A stretch of 64,000 nucleotides of DNA from Dromaius novaehollandiae (GCF_036370855.1 NC_088112.1:20266469-20330468); one strand, 5' to 3'. Counted from the first letter of the stretch, positions 25,764 through 36,103 are shown. The notes: generated by a model not told the origin, from the sequence alone. Numbers and translations are program-made.

Positions 25764-25961
25764 CTCGGCCTCGGCGGCGGCGGGGCTGCCGCTGCCCTCC
25801 GACTCGTTGACCAGCGAGGACTTGAGGTCGGCCAGGTCGCGCTCGGTGAAGGCGTTCTCGGGGATCTTCTCCTCCTGCTCGCCCTCGTCCTTGAACGCCA
25901 GCATCTCGTCCGTGGCCCCCAGGTCGTCGCCGCCGCCGCCGCCGCCCCCGAGCTGCGGCAT
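25764..25961 (-). CDS. TCF7: TCF7 coding exon 1: beta-catenin-binding domain
   Basis: This exon encodes residues 1-66, exactly 66 codons, ending in phase 0 at a GAG|gtgagc donor. The start ATG at 25961 has an A at -3 and opens with MPQL followed by seven glycines and DDLG. Known contacts of TCF family members with beta-catenin are all present: the aspartate equivalent to TCF7L2 D16 is D18 here, E24 corresponds to E26, and the hydrophobic L41/L48 pair corresponds to L43/L50 within [15 protein letters not shown]. The acidic [10 protein letters not shown] segment is intact, so this exon should support full beta-catenin binding and excludes a dominant-negative isoform from this promoter. The exon ends in an alanine/glutamate tail. 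The reading frame stays open through the 94-nt intron 1, but that intron is not a multiple of three, so its retention would shift the frame. Family assignment to TCF/LEF is certain; the TCF7 paralog is very likely. Confidence 0.95.
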
Positions 25962-26173
25962 CCTGCCGCCGCCCCCCGCCCGCCGCCGCGCCGCAACTTT
26001 GGCGGCGAGTATTGTTCTGCGCCGAGCGGCCGAGCCCGCCGCTCCGCGAGGGCTTCCCTTCCGCGAAACTCCCCCCGAAGAGCCTCCTTTCCCAAGTTTC
26101 CCCCCTTTTCAACTTTTTTCCCCCCCCCTCCTTTTCAACCGCTTCAAATTCCTTCACAGATTAAATTCTCCCT

Positions 26174-26270
26174 AAAAATAAAAAAAAAAACACTTTTTTT
26201 TTTCTTTCTGATTTTTTTTTCCCTCTCCCCCCCCCCCCCCGGCCTCTCTCTCTCTCCCTCCTCGCCCGGT
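26174..26270 (+). repeat. Homopolymer-rich pyrimidine tract in the TCF7 leader/promoter
   Basis: A run of about 10 A, then runs of 10 and 10 T, then 14 C and a CT-repeat. From 26194 to about 26265 the plus strand is nearly all pyrimidine. On the TCF7 sense strand this is G/A-rich. Such tracts can form triplex or quadruplex DNA and are frequently length-variable or missing in assemblies. Confidence 0.8.
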
Positions 26271-26422
26271 GACTGCGCGCAGCGGGCTCCGTGCCGCCCC
26301 CCCGCCGCCCCCCCCCTCCGCGAGCTCCCCCGGGCGCAGCGGGCGCCGGCGGCAGGCAGCGGCACGGAGCGCCCGGGCGCCTCTGTGCGAGCGCGGCGGC
26401 GCGGCGGCCGGGCGCTGCCGAC

Positions 26423-26437
26423 ATCAAAGCGCCGCCG
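26423..26437 (+). promoter_or_regulatory. TCF/LEF site with adjacent GCCGCC helper-like motif
   Basis: ATCAAAG (26423-26429) matches the HMG-domain consensus WWCAAAG. One base later GCCGCCG (26431-26437) matches the GCCGCCR 'helper' motif bound by the C-clamp of long TCF isoforms. It sits about 460 bp upstream of the TCF7 ATG, suggesting autoregulation by Wnt signalling. The GC-rich background makes a chance GCCGCC quite likely, so only the HMG core carries real weight. Confidence 0.4.
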
Positions 26438-26475
26438 CCTGAGTGACAGCGCCGGGGAGGGGCCGGGGGCGGTGC

Positions 26476-26528
26476 GCACACTCACACACACACTCACACA
26501 CACACACACTCACACACTCACACACACG
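26476..26528 (+). repeat. CA microsatellite, interrupted by CT
   Basis: About 53 bp of (CA)n broken at intervals by CT, giving blocks of CACACACT. It is located at the upstream edge of the TCF7 promoter island and is probably polymorphic in length. Confidence 0.95.
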
Positions 26529-26586
26529 AGGGCCTGCCTTAAAGGAGCAGCGAGCGCGCCTCAGCTCCCCCCCCCGCCCCCCCATA

Positions 26587-26626
26587 GCGCGGTATAGCGA
26601 GGTGGCCGCACCCCGCTATACCGCGC
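26587..26626 (+). repeat. Perfect 13-bp inverted repeat (hairpin) upstream of the TCF7 promoter
   Basis: GCGCGGTATAGCG at 26587-26599 is matched exactly by its reverse complement CGCTATACCGCGC at 26614-26626, separated by a 14-nt loop. It lies between the CA microsatellite and the 90-bp repeat tract. No transcription terminator or known element is implied. Confidence 0.9.
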
Positions 26627-26649
26627 ACCCCCCCCCCAACCCGGGGAGG

Positions 26650-27530
26650 TAGGCGCAGCTGGGCACACGCACGCTGCTGGTGTGCTGCATGCATCCGCAC
26701 GGACACCCGCCTGTGTATGCGGCCGTGCACACGCGGCCGTGCACACGCATCTGCACGTGCGCTGCTTGGTGTGTGTCCGGGCTCATCTGCAGGCAGGCGG
26801 CTGCACACGCGTGTGCGTGCACACGTCTGCGCACGCCTGCAAACACGCCTGCCTGCAGACATCTGTGTACATGCATGCGTACAGCCGTGCACACACGTCT
26901 CCATGCAGTGTTCTGCACACACACACCCGCAAACACGCCTGCCTGCAGACATCCGTGTACAGGCACACGTGCAGACAGCTGTACACGTCTCCCTGCAGTG
27001 TTCTGCACACCCAAATCTGCAAATGCAGCTGCATGCAGGCATCCGCGCACACGTCCACACTCAGGCCTGTGTGCAGACACCTGCACACCCACCTACATGC
27101 ATCTCTGCAAGCAGGCATCGGTGCATGCGTGCCTCTGCGCACACGCCTGTGCATGCAGATGTGCACGCACGCATAGGCACACGTCTGCGTGCGGACACCT
27201 GCGCCCAGCCAGCCTGCACACATCCATGAGCACGCCTCCCCATCTGCACACCTCCTACACGCGTCTACACGCGTGCGGCTCTACAGCGTCGTCTCTACAC
27301 ACGTGTGCACGCACACGAACATGCACAGGCATCCAAACACACACCACAAACACATCAGCACACATCTGCACACATCTGCACACGCACCTCTACATGACTT
27401 GCGCAGAGGCCTTTGCACGCCCATGTACAGGCACAGGGCAGCGCACAGGCGCGTGGCCCCACGCCGGGACACACGTGTGCACACACGCCCGCACACGCGT
27501 GTGCACACAGAGCCGCGCCGCGCTCCCCGA
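26650..27530 (+). repeat. Imperfect alternating purine-pyrimidine tandem repeat, 90-bp higher-order period
   Basis: About 0.9 kb built from variants of CTGCACAC, CACGTCTGC and CACACGCCTG. Two consecutive 90-bp units (26841-26930 and 26931-27020) align without gaps at about 81% identity by hand count, and a third, more diverged unit begins at 27021. The sequence is largely alternating purine-pyrimidine with many CpG and CpA steps, so it has strong Z-DNA potential. Long open frames on both strands here encode low-complexity Cys/His/Thr/Ala-rich peptides and are side effects of the repeat. It resembles a GC-rich avian minisatellite. Confidence 0.85.
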
Positions 27531-28361
27531 CCCCAGCCCCTTTGGAAGCACAGACGTGATGTCGGATTGCAGAAAATTATTAGTTTTCCTGAGTGGCCCC
27601 GAGGGTCAGGAAACACGAAATTACCATCTTCGCAGCCGGTTTCGAAGACACTAGACACTTCTGTGTCGGCGTCAGGTTTTTCTCTGTGAGCAGTTCCCAT
27701 GGAAAGGGAAACTCCCCGTCTCTTCTGATCACATACGGCAGGTCCTGTGCATGTCTCCGGTAGCTTAAAAAAACACACCGATATTTATTTTCCTTAATTA
27801 AGATTGCATAAGATAGCCCTGGGTCCTGGAGACTTTTCTACAGACTGTAATGACGCCATGTAAATTGTTTTTTATGACCCAATATACTACATATTGTCAC
27901 ATTCAGCCCTTGAATAGGAAGCTAAAACTCTCGGTGCCTATATTTCTTGTTAATTAGGGTATTATTACTATGGATATAATCTCATTACTTTTTGGGGAGG
28001 AGGAGAACTAGTTGGAGCCACTTTGAAAAGTACTGAATGTATTTAAATGAAGCAAAATCCGTCTTTCTGCTAATTGCTGATTTTGCATGACACAGAATTA
28101 TTGTTCTTATTTGGGGGGCACGGTTTGCGCTGCGCCGGGGGAGATGGGGGGCCGTGAAGGGTGCTGCTTACTGTTTTCCTGCTCGGCTCCTGCGGCCGAA
28201 CGAATGAGCAGGCTACCCCATAGGAAACTCCGTCCGCAAATTCCCATTCTTTTAAACATCGCAGAAATAAAATAAGCTGCAGCCACTTTGAGTAATCATC
28301 ATTTGAATGAAATATTTGCTACTTTAAGGTTTTTTTTTTCTCTTTCAGATGATCCCCTTGT

Positions 28362-28505
28362 TTTGCATGTGAAAAAAATCGTCTGAGATTTACAGCCCTC
28401 CCAAATGGAGATAAAGCCTTGGCAATGAGTTGGAAACCTGTTGTAATCTGTGATCCAGGAAACAAAGAGCCTCATTAATGCAGAGACTTTGGTGAGCCTT
28501 TGATG
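28362..28505. promoter_or_regulatory. Candidate upstream enhancer with two TCF/LEF sites, GATA and octamer-like motifs
   Basis: Within 145 bp, about 2.4-2.5 kb upstream of the TCF7 ATG: TTTGCATG (octamer-like, 28362-28369), AGATAA (GATA-type, 28409-28414), AACAAAG (TCF/LEF core, 28461-28467) and CCTTTGATG (28497-28505, full match to the SCTTTGATS Wnt-response consensus). The motifs are visible; an enhancer role for T-lineage or Wnt feedback control is inference. Confidence 0.35.
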
Positions 28506-31500
28506 TTAGCTAGCATAGCATTCACTCTCAGTGCCATTTGCATTTAAACATTCATAAAAACATCATCTCTGCTTCCTTTGCCTTAAGCAATTTAGGAGTA
28601 AAGTATAGCTTCTATTTAAAGAAACCCACTGTGGTGAGGCTTAGAATACAAATATCACATAATCTTCAAGCAGAGCAAATATTTTATCCTACATTTCTGG
28701 TGGGCACATTTAATAATATTATATTTAAGACCCAAAATAAAAGATCCATCTTATTTTCATTAACCGTACACCACACATTCAAGTGAAAAGCGAAAAGGGG
28801 CCCTGTTAATTCTAAATATGCTACATATGAATGTGTGGAAGTAAGAGAATCCAGAGGATTTTACATTTTTCGCGAGAGCTGAGTTTTTAAAACCTGGCTG
28901 CGTACAGCAAGGTGCCCAAATCTGTGTTTAGGCGTTCGGCACCGCAATTTGTGAGCTTGGGGAATTTGGGGAAGCACTTAGAAAACAGCGGCCTATCCAT
29001 CCTCCCGTTTTCAAAAGGATTAGTCCCAAAGGCACCTATGGGAAGTGGGGCAGTGCTAGAAATACGGGAGTCGGGTGGACCTGATGTCTGGAAAGACGCC
29101 GCTCCGGGTGCCCACGTTCAGCGTACCCTTAAAACCAACAGGGAGTTAAAACTGATCCCCTGTCACGCTGTGAGCTCCTCATGTTTCCACCCTTAGGAGC
29201 GAATACGAGGGAATCTTTACGCTTAGGGCTGTGAGCCAGTTTAGCCAGACTAATGTTTGAAGCGTTATAGGCAAGTTTCCTATATGATGAATACCCGAAA
29301 TTAAAAATTGAAATGGAAAACACTTAAAAACAACTTTACCTCGGAGAAAATATTTCTGGAGCTGGATCAAAGTGAAACAAAAAGCCTGGCTTACTTGTCA
29401 GATCATATCTGCGCTGAACTTCAAGGTTTGATTTGTATTATTTACATGGAAAAGGTCTCAAGAAACCAATTTGGCACTAAGTATCTTCATTACGTTTTTT
29501 CGCTTGTATGGGTGATTAAATCAATCTAGGGTTCCTATTTTAATTTTTTTTGAAAGGTGCAGCCATCTGTGAATCGTGGAACTTTTCTGATGTCATCTCT
29601 GTGCTGCAGACATGCTTTCCCCCCCCCCCCTTTTTTAATGAGACATTTAAAGAAAAGGAGCGTATTTGTTTTCACGGTTTCTAACTGTCCTTCCAGCAAC
29701 TGTTTGGAATTAAAGCCGTGCAGTAACTTTTTAGAACATTTTAACTGTAACAGCTGCAGATAATAGTAAGCCAGATTAAACGATAACTAAATCTGTCTGT
29801 CAGTCTATCCATTCATTATCCTGCATTTATCAACATGTTGTCTGAAGCTGTATGTGAAGCCCAGCACATATATATTTGAATCACAGTATGCGGACTGGCG
29901 CTGTGTGTCTTCGCCATACGCGTTGCATTAAGTGAAGCCTCTCCTTTAAAGTCGATGTAAAAGTTGCCGCTGGCTTCTCTTAGGCTAAAATTTCACCCTC
30001 ACTTCCACTGAAAGGGGCTTCCAGCAGAAGCACTTGAATTTACACGTCGCTTTTGTTTTCTTACGTTTTTGTTCATGTAGTAGGACCAGTTTGGATGAGC
30101 TTTCGTTTTGCTCTCCGTGGACACATTTTACACCTCGTATAGGTCCGTTTAGTCCATATAGCCCATTTAGCAGGTTGAATGTCCTACATCTGCCTTCCTA
30201 TTTCATCGCATTCGACGCAGATGCGTTTCTCCGATCTGCGTACACAAATCGAAGTGTGCTTTAATTTAAAACCAGGCTTATTTAGCATGCTTTTCACGGC
30301 AGATTAATCGGTTCTGCACTGCATTTCTGAGGAGCCTTCTGAACAGTTGCCGTTTTTTGGAGGCACCTTTGCGCAGCTCTTCCCCAACGACGGGCCGATG
30401 GACGGACTCGCAGAGCAGATGTTTCGCAGACCCGCGAACCGGGGGCCGAGGCTCCCGCGCGGCGTTGCCGCTCGGGCAGGACAGGCTGGTACCAGCCGAA
30501 CGAATCCTGGCAAGTGCCCAGAGTAAATCAGGCCACGGAGAGCTCTGTTTTGCCCAAAGGGGTTTAGGCTGGTGTAATTACCTCAGCGTAGTCATAGCAG
30601 GAACATTTCCTTAGTCTAGACAAGCTCTAATAGGTAAAATAGACCTATCGTTTGCAACTGAAACATCTCGACCCGGCTACGGCAAGCTCTGCCCCGCGAT
30701 GCTGCGTGGTCTTCTCTCCGCAGCGTCTCCCCTTGGCTCGCGTCTGCCCGGGCACAGCAGGGCCCTGGGCTGGTTTGGAGCCTCCTCCGGTTTCCAGCTG
30801 CTGGTCTGCAATAGGAAAAAGGGTCAAGCAGTCACTCAGCCATTTCCCCACGTGTTTCTCTCTGCCTGCCCGAATCCTGCACTATTTTAAGTATTTATTT
30901 GACTTCCGTGACGAGCTCTACGACGTGCATTGATCTAAACGTACTTAAAAGATTCACTGGCAGAAGCCAGAAGGTTGCTTTTAAAAATACGAACAGAGAA
31001 TCAACTCCCTGACATTGCAATATTTCAGTTGCTTTCTAATGTCGACATGCTTTTCTGGAAGTGTTCCCAGCTGTTACGACTGGAGATTCCTTTTTTCCCT
31101 CTCGGGAGGCAAGTAGCAAAGGCACCGCAGCCTGGCAGCTGGGGCCCGAATCGTGCTTTCGCCAGGAAACTCTAGTGAAAGAGGATAATCGCTCTCAGAA
31201 GTCATTATCAGATGTTAAAAGCCATAATGCGAAATCCATTTTGGAGACTGCGGTCTTTGGATAACTCCCTGCACCTATTGCACAACCTGGCAGGAGCTAT
31301 TCTCAGAGCTCCCTGCTGCAGTTTTAGGCTTTACCTGTGCCGGGAGAGTCCCTCCGCTTAGACGTTGTCAGGTTGTAGCACTGTCTCTTCAGGCAGTTTT
31401 CACTTAAAAAGTCGTTCCTGTGTTCCTGATACAAACAGCACTTCGGATTATGGAAGGATTTTGAAAGACTCACCCATTTTTCGCTCTGTGTTTTGCTCAC

Positions 31501-31905
31501 CTCTTGGTTTTGGAGCTCGACCAACCCACTGGCACCGCGTTTAGTATTTCTTACTACTTTCACTAGCAGGTTCTCAGGTGCTCGGCCGCTGCTGAGAGAT
31601 GTGTTTCCAGCAGGAAGGAGCATGTTTATTTGTTTACAAAAACACTTCTCCAGCGCCGCATCCTGTGGTCATGCAATCCTCCGAGTAGTCCCTGCGCCGA
31701 TGAGTCACCCCTCCAAATTAAAAGGACTCATGAAGAAGGATTTGCAGAATCACACTCATCGCTTCCACAACCCTTTTTTCTTAAACCATAGGGAAAAGTC
31801 AGTTGATTTTTTTGATCTATAAAACCCTATTTTTACCAACCAAACTACTGGATCCCTTTTTGTGCCTGGCACAGTCCTTGAGATTTAACGAAACCCCTAT
31901 GAGCC

Positions 31906-31913
31906 CGTGGGAA
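31906..31913 (+). promoter_or_regulatory. Candidate RBPJ (Notch) site
   Basis: CGTGGGAA is the high-affinity RBPJ/CSL consensus, about 5.9 kb upstream of the TCF7 ATG. TCF7 is a known direct Notch target in thymocytes. An 8-mer is expected about twice per 64 kb by chance on both strands, so this is weak on its own. Confidence 0.2.
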
Positions 31914-34900
31914 TAGCCCCTTGCTGTACATTACTGGCCTGCTTCAATTCGCATAAAGTACACTTTGTCCTGGGGTTCCTGTTTGTACACTGGATGGAAC
32001 AAAGTACAAGAGAAATCCAAATATTGTTCTTTACGCTCAGGCTCTGGTCGCACTTGCTCTCCGGTCTGCAGCTGAGCCTGGTCGCGAGGTCGTTATTCAG
32101 AGTCAGCCTCCGACTGCTTCTTGCCCTCTTGCACGTCTTCCAGCCGGGGGGACTGCGCTCCATCACGTGGGCCGGCAAAATTTCACATACAGCCATTCCC
32201 TATCCTGCCTCGGACAGAATGGTCCCACTTTTAAAGGAAAGTCCTATTGTTAAGAGGGCATTAACTGGAGTAATTTCAAATAAAAGGGGCTGGATAGCTC
32301 TGACTGCGGATCATCGCTGAGAGCAGGGCAGCAATGAGCTGCTGAACGGAGCGACGGGCAGTGATTTCCCAGTTTGGTTTTAGTTGTCCTGCACCGAGAC
32401 ATCCAAACGGACGACTACTGTTTTTTGGATGCTCAAGAGAGCGGTGGAAGGAGCAAGGCACAGACTCGCGCCTCGCCGAGAGGTACCTGCGGGGACCGGC
32501 GTTGCTGGGGAAAAGCGAGCAGGGTTTGGGTTATTATGACAACCTTGGCTGCAGCTCGCCCTGTGATCCCCACATTAGCACATCAAACCCCTGCCGAGCG
32601 GAGCTGGAGGCTTTGGCAGTCTCCGGCCTTGCCCGAACGCTCGCTTGAGTCACTCGGCGGGAAGCCCTCCCCGGCGGGCTGCGCTTCGGGGCTGGGCAGA
32701 AAGAAAAGGGGGGAGAAAGGGAAACAGCTGGCAGCAAGCGAGACGGAAAGGAAATCGTCAGGATAGCGGTGGTGGGACAGGCCGGCCAGTTCGGAAGCCC
32801 CAGGAAAAGGAGTCCAATATCTAAAAGCCACCCATATCATCTGGGGCATAGCAGACCACTTCTGATACACTTCTCCCGGCACTTCTCCAGACCCATAGCG
32901 AAAGGTGTCTTTCTGTGCAATTTTGTTGTGGTTTTTTTTTTGCATAATTTTTAGCTTATGATTGTTGCCTGCTGTGGGAAAGAAGAGCAAATAAGTGAAG
33001 AGCTTGGAAAAAAGGAAGCAGGGGAAAGAACATGGGGCGGGATTTCTAGAGGGGGAACATTAAATTTATAAACTTCCACAACAAAATTATTAAACGAAGG
33101 AGGAGGAAAGAGCCCAACGTATTTACAGATCTGAATTCAGCCAGGTAGAGCTTTCTGCTAATGGACGCAGAACACTTTCTTTACTAGTTGCAGAACATTT
33201 TTATTTATTTTGGAAATGTTCTTCCTTTCAGCTCTTTACTGCTTTCTCGAGACGTGCTGACACGACGCCCGGGTGAGCCTGTCAGCTCCATAGCTCTCTG
33301 TACGTTATACTGCAAAATGAAAGAGAAGTGAGGAAAGGTAAATGCTAAAGGAGGCTTGTAGCCCTGCATCATTTACGCCACCCCCCTCATCCTCGCCACG
33401 TCCCTCTTGCCAGCAGCTTCATCGCTCCCCCTTGTCCAAACGTACGTCGGCGACTTTGCTGTCCCCTCACACTCATTTGTACGGCTGCTCTTGTCTGCTT
33501 TTCTGAACTTACAAAGAGGCTAAAAAGAAGCCAGATTAAAGGAGCATTAAAAGCTGAGCTGCAAATCCTCCCATATTAAGCAAGGCAGTTCCTGTAGCTG
33601 TTTTGGGCTGGTTGAACAGAAGGGGTGCCTTTGAGTTGAACTACATGTTTCAACAGTATGTTGTTCTGAAAAGTGTTGTATATGTGCCGACATCCGCTGT
33701 TGGCATGTGTACAGACTGCAGCTTGCCAGCTCCTCCTAATCTGGAAAGAGGAGACACGCGGTGTTAAATACATGTGTCATCGCTAGTCTTCCCCCCCCGA
33801 CAATTTTATCATTCGGTTGTGCAATGCATTTGGACCAAGCTAGCCCATTTAGTTTAGATGAACTTAGGCCAGATAACTGTGCTGAAGCTGACTTCAGAGA
33901 CTCGCGAGCAGTTGCTCCAATAGCTCGTCCCCAAGGAGATGCAACCACCCTGTTGTGCTCCTCGTCCTGCCCCGCAGACAGAGACTTTTCGGTGGGGCTG
34001 CGGTCGGAGGGGGGGAGAGCCCCTAAGGAGACAGACGCACCGGGCAGCTCGCTGCATCACGCGGCTTTGCACCCTCATCATGTCGCATCTTACGGGCAGA
34101 GCAGCGCCAGGCCGGAGCAGGGCTTGCAAAGGGGACTCCAAGGAAACCCCGTGCCGCAAGGGGTGGTTTGGGTGACTCAGGAGGTGACATGGGTCCTTCT
34201 GAGTCAGGGCTGAACCCACGTTCAGGCACGGCGTTAGCACGCCCAAGCTCGGGACGTTTTTTAGACTGAAGGCCCGACTGCTCATGCCAGTAAGCGTCCT
34301 GGGAGACGTGTGTACCGGTGCAGACGGTGAGCCCAGTGTCCCCGCTGCAGCCCAGCTGTCACCATGGCGCTTCCCTCAACAAGGGCTTTGCACATGGTGT
34401 CACTTACTGCCCCCTTTAAGGCTACCACCGTGGTCCTGCCACAGTCCTAAGGTATGACTGTAGCTGGTTGTGGCACACCTTTAACTAACGAGCCCGGAAG
34501 CTCACACCTGCGTGGTAGCTTCAGCTGCTGGGTATTTAAGCCGGGGTGTTGGTGCTGCAGCCCCTGGTGATGGCTGGGCTGGTGGGGTGCGAGTAAGCGC
34601 GGGTGAAACGTGCTGGGCATGTCCGTGGGGGCTGTAGGCTCATCCTGGGCTTCTTGGGGCGGCTCTGCAGCTTGCCACCAGCCCTTTGCTGGACCTGGGG
34701 AAGCCTGGGAGTTACCTGGCCGGTAACAAGTCCAAAATGCGGTCAGGAGTCTTGGGGGATCCTGGTCCAGACTCCAGCTCTTGAGACCTTTGGTTTTTGG
34801 GCTGAGGTATGTGACAGTTTGTGTCCTTAACTCTGTCGTGAGTCTGTTAGTTGTCTGTGCATACCGTGCACGGGGATGGGCTATGCTGTGGCACCAGATG

Positions 34901-35889
34901 GTGCGTTGCTGGAGGGTTAAGAAGTGTGCGGTGGCAGTGGGCAGCTCGGTTACAGGCAAACAGGAGCTGCTAAAAGGCTTCAGTGACTGGAGAAGAAAGC
35001 ACAGAAGCAGAGACTTTAGGAGGACAAGAAGAAGTACATAAAAATGCAGTCACCCATTTTAATGGCTAAACATGAATTATGTTATGAGATGCTTTCATCT
35101 TGGTATAGGTTAGCATTCCTCTGATTTTTATATTTGTGTATAAATATTTTTCTTGAAGTCAAGTTGGCCTAATTGGAAGTAAGGGCTATTCTATGTCATT
35201 TATTTTAATACTCTAATATATTTCCCCCTAGTTAATCATTGCTATTTCTAAATATAAATTTCCTTTCCTTTTCTTTCAAGTCACTTTAAAATGAAAGGGC
35301 CTGCTTTACTCTTTGACCTCCCCTAACAAGCAGACCCTTGAAATGCAGCATTTCCAGAAAGCAAGCTGCAGGAACAACAGATGGATTTAGTAAATTACAG
35401 CCTGCACATGAATTGTACGAGGAGTAAGTTTGGGATGGAGGCTTAAAATAAGCAGAGATTTTTCTATGCTGTGGCTTGTTTCTTGCTGTCAAACCCTGAC
35501 TGTTAAATGTACAAGTTGTGTGATGTTGGCTTTCTGTACTGATTGATTTGTAGGAGTAGTTCAGCCCCAAACTATCAGCTCCGTGGGGCTCAGCCTGCAA
35601 TGCTACTCAGCCAGGAGACTGTGTCCTCGAGGTATGTTTCTGTATCTTGCTTTTTCAATTTGCTAAAGCTATTCTGATGGGCTACTTACGCTGATCAGCA
35701 AATTCAGAAACCTGTTTGTGGTTTTCCAGGGATTTTGTAGACAAATTAGTCCATGTCTATTTGCAGGACAGGTGACTCCTAAATGATAAAAAAGTAGTTT
35801 GTAATCAAAGTTGATTGCTTGTAACAATAATCCTGAGCTAGATATTTGCTTATCTCCCAAGGTGCTAATCCCTTTTGGGATTAACAACT

Positions 35890-36103
35890 CATTTCTCAAA
35901 AGTGTGGCTGTGGTTCTGCAGACCTTGCTGACATGAGTAACCCTTCCCGAGTTTGGGGGGGTGATTGGGTACAGGGGCTGCAGGAATGGACCTTCGTTCA
36001 AACACGTTTCCTTGCGGTGATTTAGCAATTGCTCTGAGGTTTGGAACTCCGTGATGTACTTGATAGAGAGGAGCAGCAGTAAGTTGTCATTGTGATCAAA
36101 CAC
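35890..36103 (-). repeat. Diverged dispersed repeat, copy 1
   Basis: Its right end (36017-36103) aligns with 37366-37455 at roughly 70-75% identity by eye, including a shared TTGATCACA.TGACAACT motif when read on the minus strand. Motifs such as CTGCAGG and ACATGAGTAA resemble palindromic MITE-like elements of archosaur and turtle genomes. The family name cannot be given without a repeat-library search. Confidence 0.5.

Larger units (their letters stand above)
1..26470 (-). other. TCF7: TCF7 gene, 5' part only (promoter, exons 1-3, start of intron 3)
   Basis: TCF7 encodes a nuclear HMG-box factor that recruits beta-catenin to Wnt target genes and is central to T-cell development. Three consecutive coding exons are visible with consensus splice sites and compatible phases. 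The identity rests on the N-terminus MPQL plus glycine run, the beta-catenin-binding block, and the third-exon stretch SGYPFLMLSDPYLPNG, which fits TCF7 better than LEF1, TCF7L1 or TCF7L2. LEF1 would have a different acidic block and an 'EGDLADIKSS' form. No HMG-box sequence (IKKPLNAFMLYMKEMRA-like) and no regulatory-domain exon is seen on the minus strand between 1 and 25371, so the gene is cut by the window edge. The transcription start is not directly visible; the 5' limit given is the upstream edge of the CpG island. Confidence 0.88.
25962..26480 (-). promoter_or_regulatory. TCF7: TCF7 5' UTR and CpG-island promoter
   Basis: Very GC-rich sequence immediately upstream of the ATG, rich in CpG and with no TATA box at a useful distance. 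It contains GC-box-like runs and a long homopurine stretch on the gene's sense strand, which is the usual make-up of a CpG-island promoter. The island continues across exons 1-3 to about 24920. A TCF/LEF core lies at 26423-26429. The transcription start cannot be fixed from sequence; it is probably within a few hundred bases of the ATG. Confidence 0.75.
27540..35030. other. TCF7 upstream flank, CpG-retaining, no gene recognised
   Basis: No protein-coding gene is supported. Base composition swings between AT-rich blocks (27780-28800, 29200-29900) and GC-richer ones (30360-30500, 32440-32700, 33950-34150, 34440-35030). CpG remains frequent even in the AT-rich parts. Candidate regulatory clusters are listed separately. 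The block 34440-35030 is compositionally distinct, with a TATTTAAG motif near 34532, and could be an old LTR or non-coding exon; neither can be shown. Confidence 0.55.

Noticed and set aside
25021-26157. A continuous 378-codon minus-strand frame through exon 3 and upstream
   Set aside because: Only the 25372-25478 part matches TCF7; it reads through introns and exons 1-2 in the wrong frame. The spliced model explains the family match better.
25168-26175. A 335-codon open frame (plus) across the TCF7 exons
   Set aside because: Antisense shadow of the TCF7 exons and GC-rich promoter; no recognisable domain.
26680-27654. A 324-codon open frame (plus) and several others on both strands
   Set aside because: Composition is low-complexity Cys/His/Thr/Ala produced by the CA/GC-rich tandem repeat; frames are open on both strands at once.
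34440-35030. Possible LTR (TATTTAAG motif, distinct composition, 170-codon minus frame)
   Set aside because: No clear TG...CA ends, target-site duplication, primer-binding site or polyadenylation signal.
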